64,000 nt of DNA. Origin: Neolecta irregularis DAH-3. Lineage: Eukaryota; Ascomycota; Neolectomycetes; Neolectales; Neolectaceae. Below the pieces are notes generated by a model. It saw nothing but the letters and a program-made list of their open reading frames with translations, was not told where the DNA came from and did not search any database. Shown here piece after piece: positions 1-10,728 of this stretch (its first letter is position 1; the number at the start of each line of letters is the position of its first letter). The position numbers and the translations under genes were made by a program. The stretch covers positions 1-64,000 of the forward strand of contig LXFE01000243.1 of assembly GCA_001929475.1 (NCBI GenBank). The letters run 5' to 3'.

Positions 1-347
1 CCGCCGCAGCGGTACACCTCGAGGCGGTTGGTGCGGCTGCCGTCAGCTGCGGGCTAGGATTGGGCATACGCAACAACCAGCACCGGCGGCTCCCCGGCGC
101 CGCCCAGGCTCGCCACAAGCGCGTGCCGCGTCGATGTCGCCGGGTGTGCGGCCGCAACGTAGGCCATGCGCGGTGGGCTGTTCGGGTCGGGTGGCGGTTA
201 GGGTTCGGGCCGCAGTTTGGGTCGCAGTTCGGGCTGCGGGTAGCAGTTGGGGTTCGAACCGATCTGCGCACGTGACCGTGCTCCTGCCGCGCCCTGCTGG
301 CCGCACGCGCTGCCTCCTTCTCCCCGCCCCCCTCTGTCCACCCGCAC
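1..347. other. GC-rich 5' flank of Ras, no gene seen
   Basis: GC-rich stretch before the Ras start codon. Around 196-256 it holds a degenerate short repeat built on variants of GGTTCGGGC and GCAGTTTGGG. Open frames exist on both strands but none shows a recognisable domain, and long chance frames are expected at this GC content. It probably contains the Ras promoter and 5' UTR. Confidence 0.5.
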
Positions 348-1097
348 ATGGCCACAAAGGCACGCCCCTCCCCGCAATTGCTCTGACTCCCGCAGAACTT
401 TATCCGCGAGTACAAGCTGGTCGTCGTCGGCGACGGAGGTGCCTGCCCCTGCTCGCCGTCCTCACCTTCTAGGCGTCGGCAAGTCCTGCCTGACCATCCA
501 GCTGATCCAGTCGCACTTTGTCGACGAATACGATCCCACCATCGAGGACTCGTACCGCAAACAGTGTCTCATCGACGACGAGACCGCCCTCCTCGACGTC
601 CTCGACACCGCCGGCCAGGAAGAGTATTCGGCCATGCGCGAACAGTACATGCGCACAGGCGAGGGCTTCCTGCTCGTCTACTCCATCACAAGCAGAACAA
701 GCTTTGAGGAGATTTCCACCTTCCAGCAGCAGATCCTCAGAGTAAAGGACAAGGACTATTTCCCCATGATCGTCGTCGCAAACAAGTGCGATCTCGAGGA
801 CGAAAGACAGGTCTCCGTCCAGGGTTCCTCCCCTCTCTCCTCCTAGCCTGATCCCTCAGAGGGCCGCGATCTCGCAAGAGAGTTCGGCTGCAAATTCGTA
901 GAAACCTCTGCAAAATCAAGAATAAACGTCGACGAAGCCTTTCACAACCTCGTCCGCGAAATTCGTCGCTACAACAAAGTACCCTCCCCTCCTCTCCCTG
1001 CTAACCCCAGGAACAATCAGATTCACGCGCAAACGGCTCTGCCGCACACGATGATGGAACTTCCTCGGCTTGCTGCTCCGGTTGTATTGTGATGTAA
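348..1097 (+). CDS. ras1: Ras small GTPase
   Basis: Membrane-anchored signalling GTPase. Exons 348-359, 396-438, 473-823, 860-978 and 1011-1097 give 203 aa; introns are 36, 34, 36 and 32 bp. The protein carries the P-loop GDGGVGKS, the effector loop [11 protein letters not shown], the switch [16 protein letters not shown], the guanine motifs NKCD and ETSAK, and ends in ..CCSGCIVM, a CaaX box (CIVM) preceded by cysteines suited to palmitoylation. The effector and switch regions match S. pombe Ras1 closely. Intron 1 uses a GC donor (AAAG/GCACGC); the ATG at 348 and this intron are the least certain part. The second intron interrupts the P-loop codon after GDG, so the splice is fixed by conservation. 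Very GC-rich, with strong C/G third positions, unlike most later genes. Confidence 0.95.
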
Positions 1098-1533
1098 TCC
1101 TTCTTCTCTTTTGGATCTCGATGTTTGGTTTTCCCCTTGTTATCATTCAATGGAGTAATCGCTATGCTTTGGACGCCGCCTCCTATTTCTATTCATTTAA
1201 TACCTCTCTCTGTCTCCAGTATTTCTATATACCAGAATTCCAATCATCTTCCTCCGTCTTATTGTATGATTGAACAAGATTGATTTTGATTTTGTTTGAT
1301 TGTTATATTTCCTTTACTTTGTAGAGTCGTCTTCACCAATATTCATTCAATTCACACTTGGTCTAGTTTACATCACTACTTCATTTCTAATGAATCATGT
1401 CTTTGCATGTCAAACACTGGATATACGCCGAGGTCGGTAGAGAAAAATTGCACCCTCAACACTACATAAATTTCTAGAAAGCACTAGTACGTATACAAAT
1501 TGCAACAAACATCATCTGCCTCCCATTCTATCC
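1098..1533. other. Intergenic, convergent 3' ends
   Basis: AT-rich spacer between the 3' ends of Ras (+) and the PAN-like gene (-). No repeat, RNA gene or conserved reading frame was seen. It presumably holds the two 3' UTRs. Confidence 0.5.
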
Positions 1534-2907
1534 TCAAGTATCATCGCTGGTTCTAATGATTATATCATTGGCGAAATCAGTTCGTAATCGGGTGTTGCTT
1601 AGTTTAGATTGAAAATCACTGGATTGCTGGTCCTTCCCATATACATCAGAGACCATGATTGCCATAAGATCGCGAAAGAATGGCATAGAACTTCTCGGTA
1701 AACGATTCTTTTGAGGTTTGGATTGATCAGGATGCATGAGTATGTCTACCACCTTTACAACAAGGTTTAACAAAATTTCATCGACACTACGAGGGTTTGC
1801 ACGGAGGGGTTTAGGAGGCTCGATAGAATATGTGTAGCCAAGGTCAGTCGTAAATTTTAAAAAGACTTCCGGGTAATGTGCGAAAAGTTGATCCCGTATA
1901 TCTTGGGGCACTTCAGGTGGATAAATAGCGATTACGCGTGCGGAATGGTTAGCAGACCCACGGCCCCATATGATAATATAGTGTCCGGGGGTAGGGAAAC
2001 CAATGAGTAGTTGCATATCTTTTTCTTCGAAAATTAAACACCGAGAGCTCTCATAAAAATGAGTAGTAATGCCTTCACGAATATTCCCGCCGAATATTTG
2101 TAGAAAAGTCAATGCCATAAAGCGAAGGCACTCTGGGGAAGAGCAACTTTTCGAAGGCACGGTCCATGAAGCTAGGTCCGACCTAATCATTTCAATAGCC
2201 TTGTTTTCTCCGACTTCCTGAAATATTTTGAGGCGTTTGGTTCTTCGCTCTTCATTTTTGGTGCGTAGTTGGTCTAGAGCGTTTGCAGTTGACAGAACAA
2301 CATTCTCAAAATTTAATGCCTTCTGTTGGGTGGGGTGCATCGCAATGTCCCTGCACGAGAGTAAAAGAGGGAGGAAGAGAGTTTCTCTCGTCTCTGAATC
2401 GAATACTGAAGCTCCCCCATATTTTTCTAAAATATCATTGGCCCACTTTTCTCCTGATTCATCTTTCATATCAAGAGATTTCATATCGAGAGACATATCT
2501 TTGAGAGAAAATGTTCGTCGTTCTTGTTCACGAATACTAGAATATCAGACTTTCCATTCAATTGCAGGTGCTTACTTATAAACTGCTTGCGGAGCTACAA
2601 ATGGAACACCCGGCTGCGCAACAATCTCTGATGAAGAGGTGTCAAATTTCAGACATGAGAAAGCACGGTTTATGTTTGTTACGATAAACGACTTGCACCT
2701 ATACTGACTTAAGTAGCATTGCTCTGCACATATGGCTGTTGCAACTTCTTCACGCATCTTTTCCACCCGCCACGGTATCTCCACTGGATTCGGAAAAACC
2801 GAATTTTGTCCAAAATCCATCATGGATTTATCGAAATAATGGAGATAAGATGCAGCGCAAATAACGGTCGCATGAAGTACGATCAGCCAGAAGAGCTTTG
2901 ACAACAT
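1534..2907 (-). CDS. Secreted protein with PAN/apple-like Cys motif, unknown function
   Basis: Two exons (2576-2907 and 1534-2536) joined by a 39-bp GT-AG intron at 2537-2575 give 444 aa. Residues 1-19 form a clear signal peptide (LFWLIVLHATVICAAS). Residues about 60-92 have the spacing C-x3-C-x6-C-x15-C, reminiscent of a PAN/apple module, where paired disulfides bind protein or glycan. The downstream ~340 aa are acidic and helix-rich with few cysteines and no domain I recognise. Without the splice the second part would start in mid-frame, and the joined frame is open throughout, which supports one gene. Its start faces the RING gene start 560 bp away. Extracellular location is inferred from the signal peptide only. 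Confidence 0.7.
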
Positions 2908-3467
2908 AATATAGGTTAAGCTGACTCGCTTGAGGGAAGGTTAGGGTTTCAGGTTGTCGTTCCTTCGTGGGCTACAGGTCTGCTATTTAATAAGAAAAGA
3001 AAAGCCTTGTTTTCTCTATGACTCTTGAGACACCCAAAGGCGCTTGGCGTTCGGGTTACGGTGAAACTTTCCCAAAAAGACCAATGGCTGACTCTTTTTC
3101 AGCACGAATCTTCTGAATGTGGGCATTGTGGGAAAATGCTATTTGAGGGTGAATTTAGGAAACTTTCTGATCCGGAAAGTACTTGTTGGAATTTCTGTAT
3201 TGTTTCAAAAGAATATAATTAACGAGTCATTCGAAAACAGGAGAGATGGGTCAAGTTGATAAGAAGGGAAAATAGACTGAATACCAGACTGCCGAAAAGG
3301 CTGACCAATATAAATGGCTTACAGACCAAAGAGACTGAATACCAGACGACTAAATATAATAGCTAATAAAGTACTCAGTACATCTTGCGGATAAAGTCGA
3401 GCTGGTTTGATGGGGTCGAGGAGCACACGTGAAGGCCAAACCCTCCACACTCCGCGGTCGGCCCGCT
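2908..3467. other. Divergent intergenic region
   Basis: Shared upstream region of the PAN-like gene (-) and the RING gene (+). A 65-codon frame at 3025-3222 contains one CxxC pair but no other coding sign. A single TTAGGGTTT occurs near 2940 and is not a telomere array. Confidence 0.4.
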
Positions 3468-5034
3468 ATGATGCTGAACGCCCTTTATACCTTTATGACA
3501 AGCCCTTATATACTGCTCTGGGTGGTTCTTTCGCTAGCGAGCAATCGCGCACTTGTGTATGCAGCTGTCCATCGCCGTGTTGAGCTTTCTGTGGTTTCGC
3601 GCTTGATATTGCGGCTGCCCCCTGTTATTCTGCAGCTGCATGCGCTTGGCCGGTTTACGAAGAAGCAGCAGCACATGGACCGTCTCTTATGTGATTCTTC
3701 CATGTTTTGGGATGCCTATACGGCTGTTGTGGCGGTATGCGCCTGGTTATCGGCTATGCTCACCGCCAGGGCGCTTTTATCGGTCAGTTGAGCGATGTGC
3801 TGACTCGTTCAACTCTCCCTTCTGCAGGCCTCGGCTTGTTTGAATATTCGTATGTTCCCTTTGCATTTCTGGCCTGATGGAGCAAGGCTGTTTTTTTATG
3901 AAGCCGAAATCAGTCCAACACGGCCAACCTGCCTCATGACCGCCTTGCTCCTCTGTTCCTCAGTGCTCAAACAACTGACTTCGGTCATCGGTCTTTCCCG
4001 CTACTCGGCATATTTCCCCTTCGCTGTTTCGATGTTACTGATCTCCTGTAGCTCATCCCCTCCGCCCTCACCTTAGTTCCCACACTGGGATATTATCTCT
4101 ATATCGCCCTCTCCCTCGGTCCGTTTGTCTTCCCATCTATTCTCAGCATTGCATTCCTCCCACTTCTTCTCTCTGCATTCATCCTCGCAACGTGCCTTTC
4201 AATAAACACCTTTTCCCGAATCTTCACCTCCAGCCTACAAATATCTCCGCGCCGCTTCGTCTTTCCTATAGACCAAGAACTCAGCGCATCTCTTTTGCGT
4301 AATGGATTGCTGGCACTACTCTCTACTGAAGAATCTGGACTTCTCCGCGAAACAGATCCTATTTCGGCCGCTTTCATGACCCTCTCCCATCCTTTTGAAA
4401 CGGAACAAATGAGTTTTGCCGATATTCCCAAACCAGATATGCTAAAGCGTTATCGACCCTCAATATCTCTCTTTTTACAGATATATAGATTCTTTAAATA
4501 CCAGGTGAGTCCAAATGCTCTACCCATGATATCCCCCATCGACTCGGACTCGGAATTTTCGCCCGATTCTAGCGACACTGATTCGATAGTTTCAACTCAT
4601 CCCGACGAATCAGAGCCATCCCTCGGAGAACTCTTCTCTAAACCCGACGATTTGAAATTTCTCGTCAGTGAAGATACAAGTCTAATTCTACGCTCTCACC
4701 TTGAAAACAGCAAAGTTACAACCCGCTCAAAATATAAATCTGCAGCCTCGAAAACAGTCACGCAACAAGATTTATTCAGCCTTGTTTCTTCGCGCATTTC
4801 TCCTCAAAAAGGAGTAAGCGCACGACCCTGCGTAGTTTGCTACGCCAATGACCGAGAAATAATTCTGTTTCCATGCCGGTATTAACCCCCTCTTTCACCC
4901 TCATCTTGATTACCTCCTATAGATGTCTCGCTTTATGCGATGAGTGTAGACAAAATCTCGCGCTGAGAAGTTGGACAGTTTGTCCTTGTTGTAGACGTTC
5001 CGTCACCAGTTTTGCAAGAATTTTCTGCCCATAA
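3468..5034 (+). CDS. Multi-pass membrane RING E3 ligase, Asi1/Asi3-like
   Basis: C-terminal C3HC4-type RING of the type seen in Asi1/Asi3 and related fungal membrane ligases: CVVCYANDREIILFPCR followed after a 44-bp intron (4879-4922) by CLALCDECRQNL and the last pair CPCC. Those ligases act at the inner nuclear membrane in protein quality control. Exons: 3468-3734, 3770-3849, 3887-4047, 4077-4878, 4923-5034 (473 aa). At least four hydrophobic segments precede the RING, and a conserved-looking GLGLFEYSLFFYEAE block spans intron 2 (3850-3886, GTATGT donor). The third intron is uncertain: 4048-4076 (29 bp) keeps the frame best, but a 26-bp alternative ending at 4050 also fits. An acidic Ser-rich stretch (about residues 300-350) lies between membrane part and RING. 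The start was put at the first ATG of the hydrophobic frame. Confidence 0.75.
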
Positions 5035-5355
5035 TATGTATTTTCTTTCTCTATTGTATTGCTGCATTGCAAGGTGTTTGGATTTTGTTTCAGTGTAAAC
5101 CTCCTTGTTTTGAAATCGTTAAATGGGGGAGTAAGTATAAAAGGGATAAATTATATTTCTATTCCAACTGATAAAAGATTGAACTATTCGCCGTGTACAA
5201 GAACCAAAATAAAATAAAAAATGAACGTATGCGAACAGCGAAAGCGATACAGTTGAACCATCTCGGCCCATCCAAAACTCCAAAAAAAGAATGACCCGTA
5301 AAAACATACGGAAGGAATCAAGAGGCCCAAAGATGAGAAATGTGTGGAAAAAGTG
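5035..5355. other. Intergenic, convergent 3' ends
   Basis: AT-rich spacer between the RING gene 3' end and the small minus-strand gene. Nothing recognisable. Confidence 0.4.
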
Positions 5356-5891
5356 CTACTTGTGGTGAGTGAAAGATGTGGTGATCGGTGCAAGGAGACG
5401 CTGGTTTAGATCGCGCAGGTAAGTTACTTGATTGACGAATTGTTGTAATTCGGCCATCTCCTCATCAGTCATATACGCCGCCTCACTTTCTTCAAATTCT
5501 TCTTCATCTTGGCTTTGGCCATTGACTCCTCCTTGTTCCACGTACATTTCGGCTTCTGGTAACATCAACTCGGGCACGTCTTGGAACATGAGACTTGACA
5601 TCCCTGGACTTGGCGAGTCCATGACAGTCTCAACGGGACTTGCGGATGTATCCAGATTGCGTATGCGTACTAGTTGCATCTCGAAATTCGGTACTGGATA
5701 TCGAAGTCTACCTGGTTTGGGAAGACCGACGTGCCATGTATGATATTTTGCAGTTCGAAAGGAAGGTGAAAGTGAATGGTGATCGAATACTGTCGTATCT
5801 TGCTCGTCAATTGAATTCCCACAAGGGATGATATACCATCACTCGAACATTGAACAATGGAAAGAAATCTAGAAAATGGAAAAGTTGTCAT
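5356..5891 (-). CDS. Unknown small acidic protein
   Basis: Two exons (5837-5891, 5356-5798) joined by a 38-bp intron with GTATAT donor and TTGAC branch site give 165 aa. The join makes one continuous frame that includes KYHTWHVGLPKPGRLRYPVP, a Pro/aromatic-rich segment that looks conserved, followed by an acidic region and a terminal leucine-rich helix (EEMAELQQFVNQV..). I do not recognise the family. No signal peptide or membrane segment. The splice is supported only by frame continuity and signals, so the N-terminus could differ. Confidence 0.5.
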
Positions 5892-6822
5892 CTTTTAAGA
5901 AATCGAAATTAATTTGACTCTCTCGAATAACTCAGCTATTCTTGGCACCTGTAAGCTGGGCTGGATATTTGAACTTGTTGTATTTCAATATGTTGGGGAA
6001 ACGAGTATCGGGTGTAAAGAAAGAGGTAATATATAGGAGACTTGGAGAGCCATTTGGCGGGTAGGCTTATCCTTTTGTCGCACCTTGTTGCCTGCATTCA
6101 TTAGTGCATGACGCCGGTGTTTGGAATGTATTATAATGTGGAATTGTCTTGAGGTACGCTAACCCCAAATCAAGTTCTTTCTCCTGTTTCTTACTCTCTT
6201 TCACGCAGATTGTATATCATATTTTAAAGTACGCAGATATCTCTCAATTGTCAAATTTAGTATATCCCAGATCGTAGACAAATTTGGAGAGGGTATTAAG
6301 AGAAAACACGGGGAATATGTTTAAAGAGATTTGAATTTAACGATTGTCGTGTTAAATTCGCAAACCCAAATTAACTGAACATGATAAAGCTATCAAGGCA
6401 CATCATTGTTACAAGAGAGGCAAATTCAGATTACCTAAAAGCATCAATTGACGGCACCAGATTCTGGGCTTTGTCATGGAAAGACTTGAAATAGCCGATA
6501 ACGTGATAAAGCGGCTAGTTGATTTTCGCACATTCCTTCCAGAATAACAAGAATAGATATTTATACAACTGAGCCAAAGAGAACGGTTGAAATGATCAAG
6601 TAACAAAACAATGATTTACGCAACCTGTTCAGAAATGCTGGCGTAATATTCTTGAAACTCTGCGAAAATCACGATTAAAAGGACTAACCTGCAAACGACA
6701 ACCTGCAAACTGGAAAAAAAAATCGATAAGATATCCTTGACTAGAAAAGAAAAACGAAAACGGAAAAAACAATAGTCCATTGATCCAGTGTAAGAAACGA
6801 AAAGTAACGAAAAAAAGAACGC
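5892..6822. other. AT-rich intergenic region
   Basis: About 930 bp upstream of the small unknown gene and downstream of VAMP7. Short frames only; no domain, RNA gene or repeat recognised. Confidence 0.4.
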
Positions 6823-7741
6823 CTAAGAGCGACAGTGACTCCACGCTAAAATCGGTTTAGCCGAAAAAGGGGAAAGGAAGGGTAGAATACAAGGTAAACC
6901 GCAGCCGAACCCGATGATAATATAGAATAGAAATATAGCTGAGATCACCATGAGTACCATCAATCGAGTATTCTTCCACCACCTATGGCATGAGAAGGGA
7001 AGAAACTGGACGGGATAGAGATTACATTTGTCTTCGTAGAGTGGTACTTCGATTTCGAAATGCAAACGCTTGGGTATTCAAGTTGTCTGTCTTATTAACC
7101 AATAAATCAATACGTTCGCCTCGTTCCAAGACTCCCTATTCAGTCAGTTTTGGTTAAATGTAAATAATACCTCGATATTCTGTACCATGACTTGTTTAAC
7201 TTGATCGATTTCGTCCCTGATGTGTTTAGTTGAATCTCCGGGACATCCTCTTTCCGCCCATTGGGTTCGTTCGCAGATTTGTTTATTAAATTCAGCGAGA
7301 CCATAGACTGGGGCTGCTGCTATTTGGCTGGGAGTGTATGACTTCGTGAAGCGGTGTTGAATGTCTGATAAAAGAGTAAATGGGATTCGACGACCAAGGC
7401 TTTCGGATGAGATGCAGAGGTAAGTTATTTCTGATGCGGTGATATAGTGAACGAGATTGGACTTGTAAATGTACGTCTACCACGTCAACAGAATCCGAAA
7501 GTGATTAGTAATAAGTAATAGAATAAGTGACCAAGGCTTTGTATATATCTTGATTTATGGCATTAATCCCATCAAGTCCTCCATTCAAGGAAATCGAAAA
7601 ACATACCAATTTCCCATCTTTATTTGGAATTTTGTCCAACAAAATCGAAATGACGCTTTCCAAATCTTCGCCTTGAGGATTTTTATATTCGGCAAGAACT
7701 ATTGAATCGCGTGCGATTAGAACGTGATGAATAGCCGACAT
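6823..7741 (-). CDS. Longin R-SNARE (VAMP7 family)
   Basis: Vesicle R-SNARE for endosome/vacuole fusion. Exons 7607-7741, 7171-7476, 7026-7135 and 6823-6982 give 236 aa; introns are 130, 35 and 43 bp. Residues 1-110 form a longin domain (start MSAIHHVLIARDSIVLAEY, later HYITASEITYLCIS). The SNARE motif follows at about 130-190, with the zero-layer arginine in VLERGERIDLLVNKT, and then RRQMWWKNTRL plus a C-terminal membrane anchor and short lumenal tail. Order and length match VAMP7. The ATG at 7741 starts exactly at the longin domain. The first intron is long for this genome but contains a TACTAAT branch site and no mini-exon was needed. It is divergent from FIP1 across 382 bp. Confidence 0.95.
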
Positions 7742-8123
7742 TGTGGGTTGTCGATTGACGAGGACGGAGGTCACCCCTCGTTCGTGATAATGGTGACCTT
7801 GACGGATACATAAATTCTAGACCAAAGTGATGGAAAACAATACTATTAAATCCTTGATGAGAGCATTCTATGTTTGTGATGTGTCGTATTGAACAGAGTT
7901 GTATGATAAGGAGTAACTAAAGCGAGAGATCCCAAAAAGACCGTGGTAAGATTTGAATCTTGCGAGTTCTTGCTCAAAACAAGCTGAGAAAATTCAATTT
8001 TGTATACAAGAACTGTCAAGAATAGTCACAAAGATAGACATACTTGTACCTGTTTCTTGAGAGGACAACCGAAAGAAACAAACCCGAGCACGTGATTTCA
8101 GCTACTGGACGACATCGAAGCAC
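7742..8123. promoter_or_regulatory. Divergent promoter region VAMP7/FIP1
   Basis: 382 bp separate the two start codons, so both promoters must lie here. No binding motif could be assigned with confidence. Confidence 0.4.
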
Positions 8124-9256
8124 ATGAACGAAGAAGACGAATTTTTGTATGGGGGTGAAGGTGAAGATTATGAGCAGACGAATCTCACAAAAGATACAAG
8201 GTCTGAGACTCTGGAAGTCGCGGTGATGGGAAATGAAACGGGAGAGGAAGGGGGAATTGAATCGGACAGCGATTCGGGATGAGGTGGGGAGAAGGTGTAT
8301 GGACTAATAGGGTAGGATCTTGAAGTTATTATTGACTTGGATGCGGGGAAGAAGGCAGAACCTCCCAGCCAGCAAGCGTAATATTTGTGTATGGCGGGGA
8401 AATGGACTGATGGGACAGGCGGCCTGGGATCCGAATGGTCCGGCCTGATGCGAGTGGAGCAAAAGCGGCGGTGAAGCAAACAGGCAAGGATGTGTGGAGG
8501 GGAGAATGCTTACGGGCAAGAAGCGGTGAGAGCGGTGACGCCGCCTCCGGGAGTGGAGATTGACCGTGTGGGGATGCTTGAGGCCAAGGAGATTACCACA
8601 CTTAATCTTGAGGAGCTGGAAGAGAAGGGATGGCGCAAGCCGGGTAGGCGAGGCGGCGGGTGAGCTGTGGCTGACGGGACAGGTGCGGATATTACTGATT
8701 TTTTCAACTATGGGTTTGATGAATTTACGTGGGCGGCATACTGTTCAAAGCAGGCGGCAGTGCGGCAGGACTACAATCCAGGCAAGATCATGGCGGTATG
8801 TGGTGCCGGGGCGCATGGGTGCTGAGCGGGACAGGGCATGTATGGGATGGATGCGGGGATGATGATGGGCGGGATGCCGGGCGATCTGCATGCAATGATG
8901 GCAGGCGGCTATCCCGCGATGCACGGCGACATGATGATGCGCCCACCAGATATGTTTGGCCCGCAAATGCAGATGCAGCCAGGCGTGGGTGTGGGTGTGG
9001 GTGTGGGTATGGGTATGGGCGTGGGACCTGGGCGCGGGATAGCACCGCCACAGGCACCCCCACCCGCGGCGGTGGCTGGTGCAGAGAAAGCCGGGGTGCG
9101 ACAACCCAGTGGCGAGTGCAGACTGACGGCCAGGACTCGACGCCACAGGGCCCGCCGTCCTTCTTTGGCACCGACTTTAGCGGAGTGCCCACTGGCCCCT
9201 CTGCAAAGGCGCCTCGTGGTCCTCGTGGCCGCAGAGGGCGCTTCCCGCAGCCATAG
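8124..9256 (+). CDS. fip1: Polyadenylation factor subunit Fip1 (frame break in exon 1)
   Basis: Fip1 tethers poly(A) polymerase in the cleavage/polyadenylation factor. The N-terminus EDEFLYG, an acidic ESDSDS block, DLEVIIDLD and the diagnostic Fip1 motif ([21 protein letters not shown]) are present. Exons: 8124-8283, 8316-8377, 8419-8493, 8531-8643, 8683-8795, 8835-9095, 9134-9256; introns 32, 41, 37, 39, 39 and 38 bp. All joins after exon 1 are in frame. Exon 1 is one base too long: reading two instead of three G at 8276-8278 gives a smooth acidic stretch, so this is a sequencing error, a real frameshift or a missed splice choice. Exon 6 encodes a Met/Gly-rich tract and a VGVGVG run from a GT-rich microsatellite (about 8986-9020). 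The C-terminus is RG-rich, as in other Fip1 proteins. High GC. Confidence 0.88.
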
Positions 9257-9264
9257 CAGCCTGT

Positions 9265-9500
9265 ATGCTATATAGCCGGTTCTCCCCTTGTCCTTCCTTC
9301 CCCCACCACCATCTCGTAGTCCATCCTATCTCATCCATCAGCATCTATCTAATACCTATCTCATCCATCAGCATCCATCTAATACCCATCCGGCCCATCA
9401 CATCGTCTAGGCCCATCCATCCACATCCCCATCTTCTGATCATCAGGTATCATCTAATCCCATCCGGCCCATACACATCCTTTAATACGCATACACCTCA
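9265..9500. repeat. Imperfect tandem repeats between fip1 and dcn1
   Basis: A unit of roughly 30 bp containing CTCATCCATCAGCAT and CATCTAATACC recurs about 9331-9420, then decays into further CATC- and GGCCCATC-rich copies to about 9500. It lies in the presumed dcn1 promoter. Confidence 0.6.
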
Positions 9501-9523
9501 TCTAATCCCCTGCAGCCATCCCC

Positions 9524-10463
9524 ATGCCTCCCTGCACTCGCTCAAAGACCGCCCCCTCGCTCAAACGCAGACGCACAACCTCTGCAGATCCTCCCTCCAA
9601 CCATTCCCTCTCAAAAAGATCAAGGTCGCTCCATTCTGCTCCCAAATCTGACATCCCCAGCTCAATTTCCCCCACAAAGCGCCCAAAAAAGCCCACCTCT
9701 ACCCAATTCCATGCATCTCCCCTGTACCTCTCTCGTCCTTATCTCTAGACTCATATCATCGACCGCCTCTTCGCCACTTGTACCGTCCATGATACAAACA
9801 TTATGGTTTATAGTAGATGCCGATCGTGAAGCCGATCTGATACCCCCCGATGGTTTCCAGACTCTCTGCCAAGACCTGCAAATCGACCTCGAGACCGTAT
9901 TCCCACACTTCCTTTCCACTCCTCTCTGACCATAGCCCGACCCAATCGTCATGTCCTATAAACTGTTCAACGCATCAGATCTCTGCTACATAACGCACCT
10001 CGAATGGTCCAAAGCGTTGACTACAAATCAGTACATGCCCCTCCTGCACACTGCCAACTTTGTTAGAATAGATTCCCTCGATACATTGAAAAATCGCCTT
10101 GCTGAATTTACAACACTCGATCCAGACCATTTGGGCGACTTTTACAAATCCCTATTCAACATCGCAAAACCAAACAATCTAAAATCCCTAGATCTGGAGA
10201 CCGCTATCCCTATTCTTTCCCTCCTTCCTCAAATCCGCCCTGTCCCTCATCTCGAATCGTTCATTGCATTCCTCACAGTATCCCCCCTTCTATGCAAAAC
10301 CTAACTTTAGGTAAAACAACCAGTCAAAGCCCTGAATAGGGATCAATGGAATTGTTTCTGGGAATTCTCAAAAAGCATGGACCCTTCATTCGTCGGGTAC
10401 AATATCGAAACAAGTGCATGGCCGACCTTGTTTGACGAATTTGTCGATTGGCTAAAACAGTAA
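9524..10463 (+). CDS. dcn1: Dcn1-like cullin neddylation E3 (DCUN1D)
   Basis: Promotes NEDD8 transfer from the E2 to cullins. Exons 9524-9712, 9749-9779, 9814-9896, 9936-10277 and 10311-10463 give 265 aa. The PONY (potentiating neddylation) domain runs from LFATLDADREADLIPPDG through GDFYKSLFNIAKPNNLKSLDLE to the end, where W..FWEFSK, SAWPTLFDEFVDWLKQ provide the conserved cullin-contacting patch. The N-terminus (about 60 aa) is basic and low-complexity, lacking a UBA domain, so it resembles DCUN1D4/5 more than yeast Dcn1. Intron 1 needs a GC donor (CCAT/GCATCT, 36 bp) to keep phase; the others are GT-AG. Convergent with the BTB gene. Confidence 0.93.
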
Positions 10464-10728
10464 ACATTAATCTTTTGCTTTGGTGTGTAGAGGTAAGGTT
10501 AGATCACGTCTGTTTATGACTTCATTCAGCATCGGATAACGTCGCATTCGTATCTTGTTCATGCGTATACAATCTGGCAAAAAATAACCGAAAACTAAAC
10601 CGAAAACAGTCTCCCAAAACTACAAAGCGGCAAACTTAAATCCAACTATGCTAAATCATCTACGGAATCATTACATCATCTATAAAAAATGCTAGAAACC
10701 CCATCACTCCAATGCCATAAAAATGATA
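10464..10728. other. Convergent 3' region dcn1/BTB
   Basis: AT-rich spacer with the 3' UTRs of the two convergent genes. Nothing else seen. Confidence 0.4.

Noticed and set aside
244-256. GGGGTTCGAACC, like a tRNA B box
   Set aside because: No A box or cloverleaf could be built around it; it is part of the GC-rich degenerate repeat.
2938-2950. Telomere-like GGTTAGGGTTT
   Set aside because: Single occurrence, not an array.
3025-3222. 65-codon + frame with a CxxC pair, like half a zinc ribbon
   Set aside because: Only one CxxC, no second pair, no intron-linked exon, and it lies in a divergent promoter region.
8729-9256. Alternative long frames on both strands across fip1 exons
   Set aside because: Explained by the GC-rich Met/Gly repeat tract; the spliced Fip1 frame is conserved.
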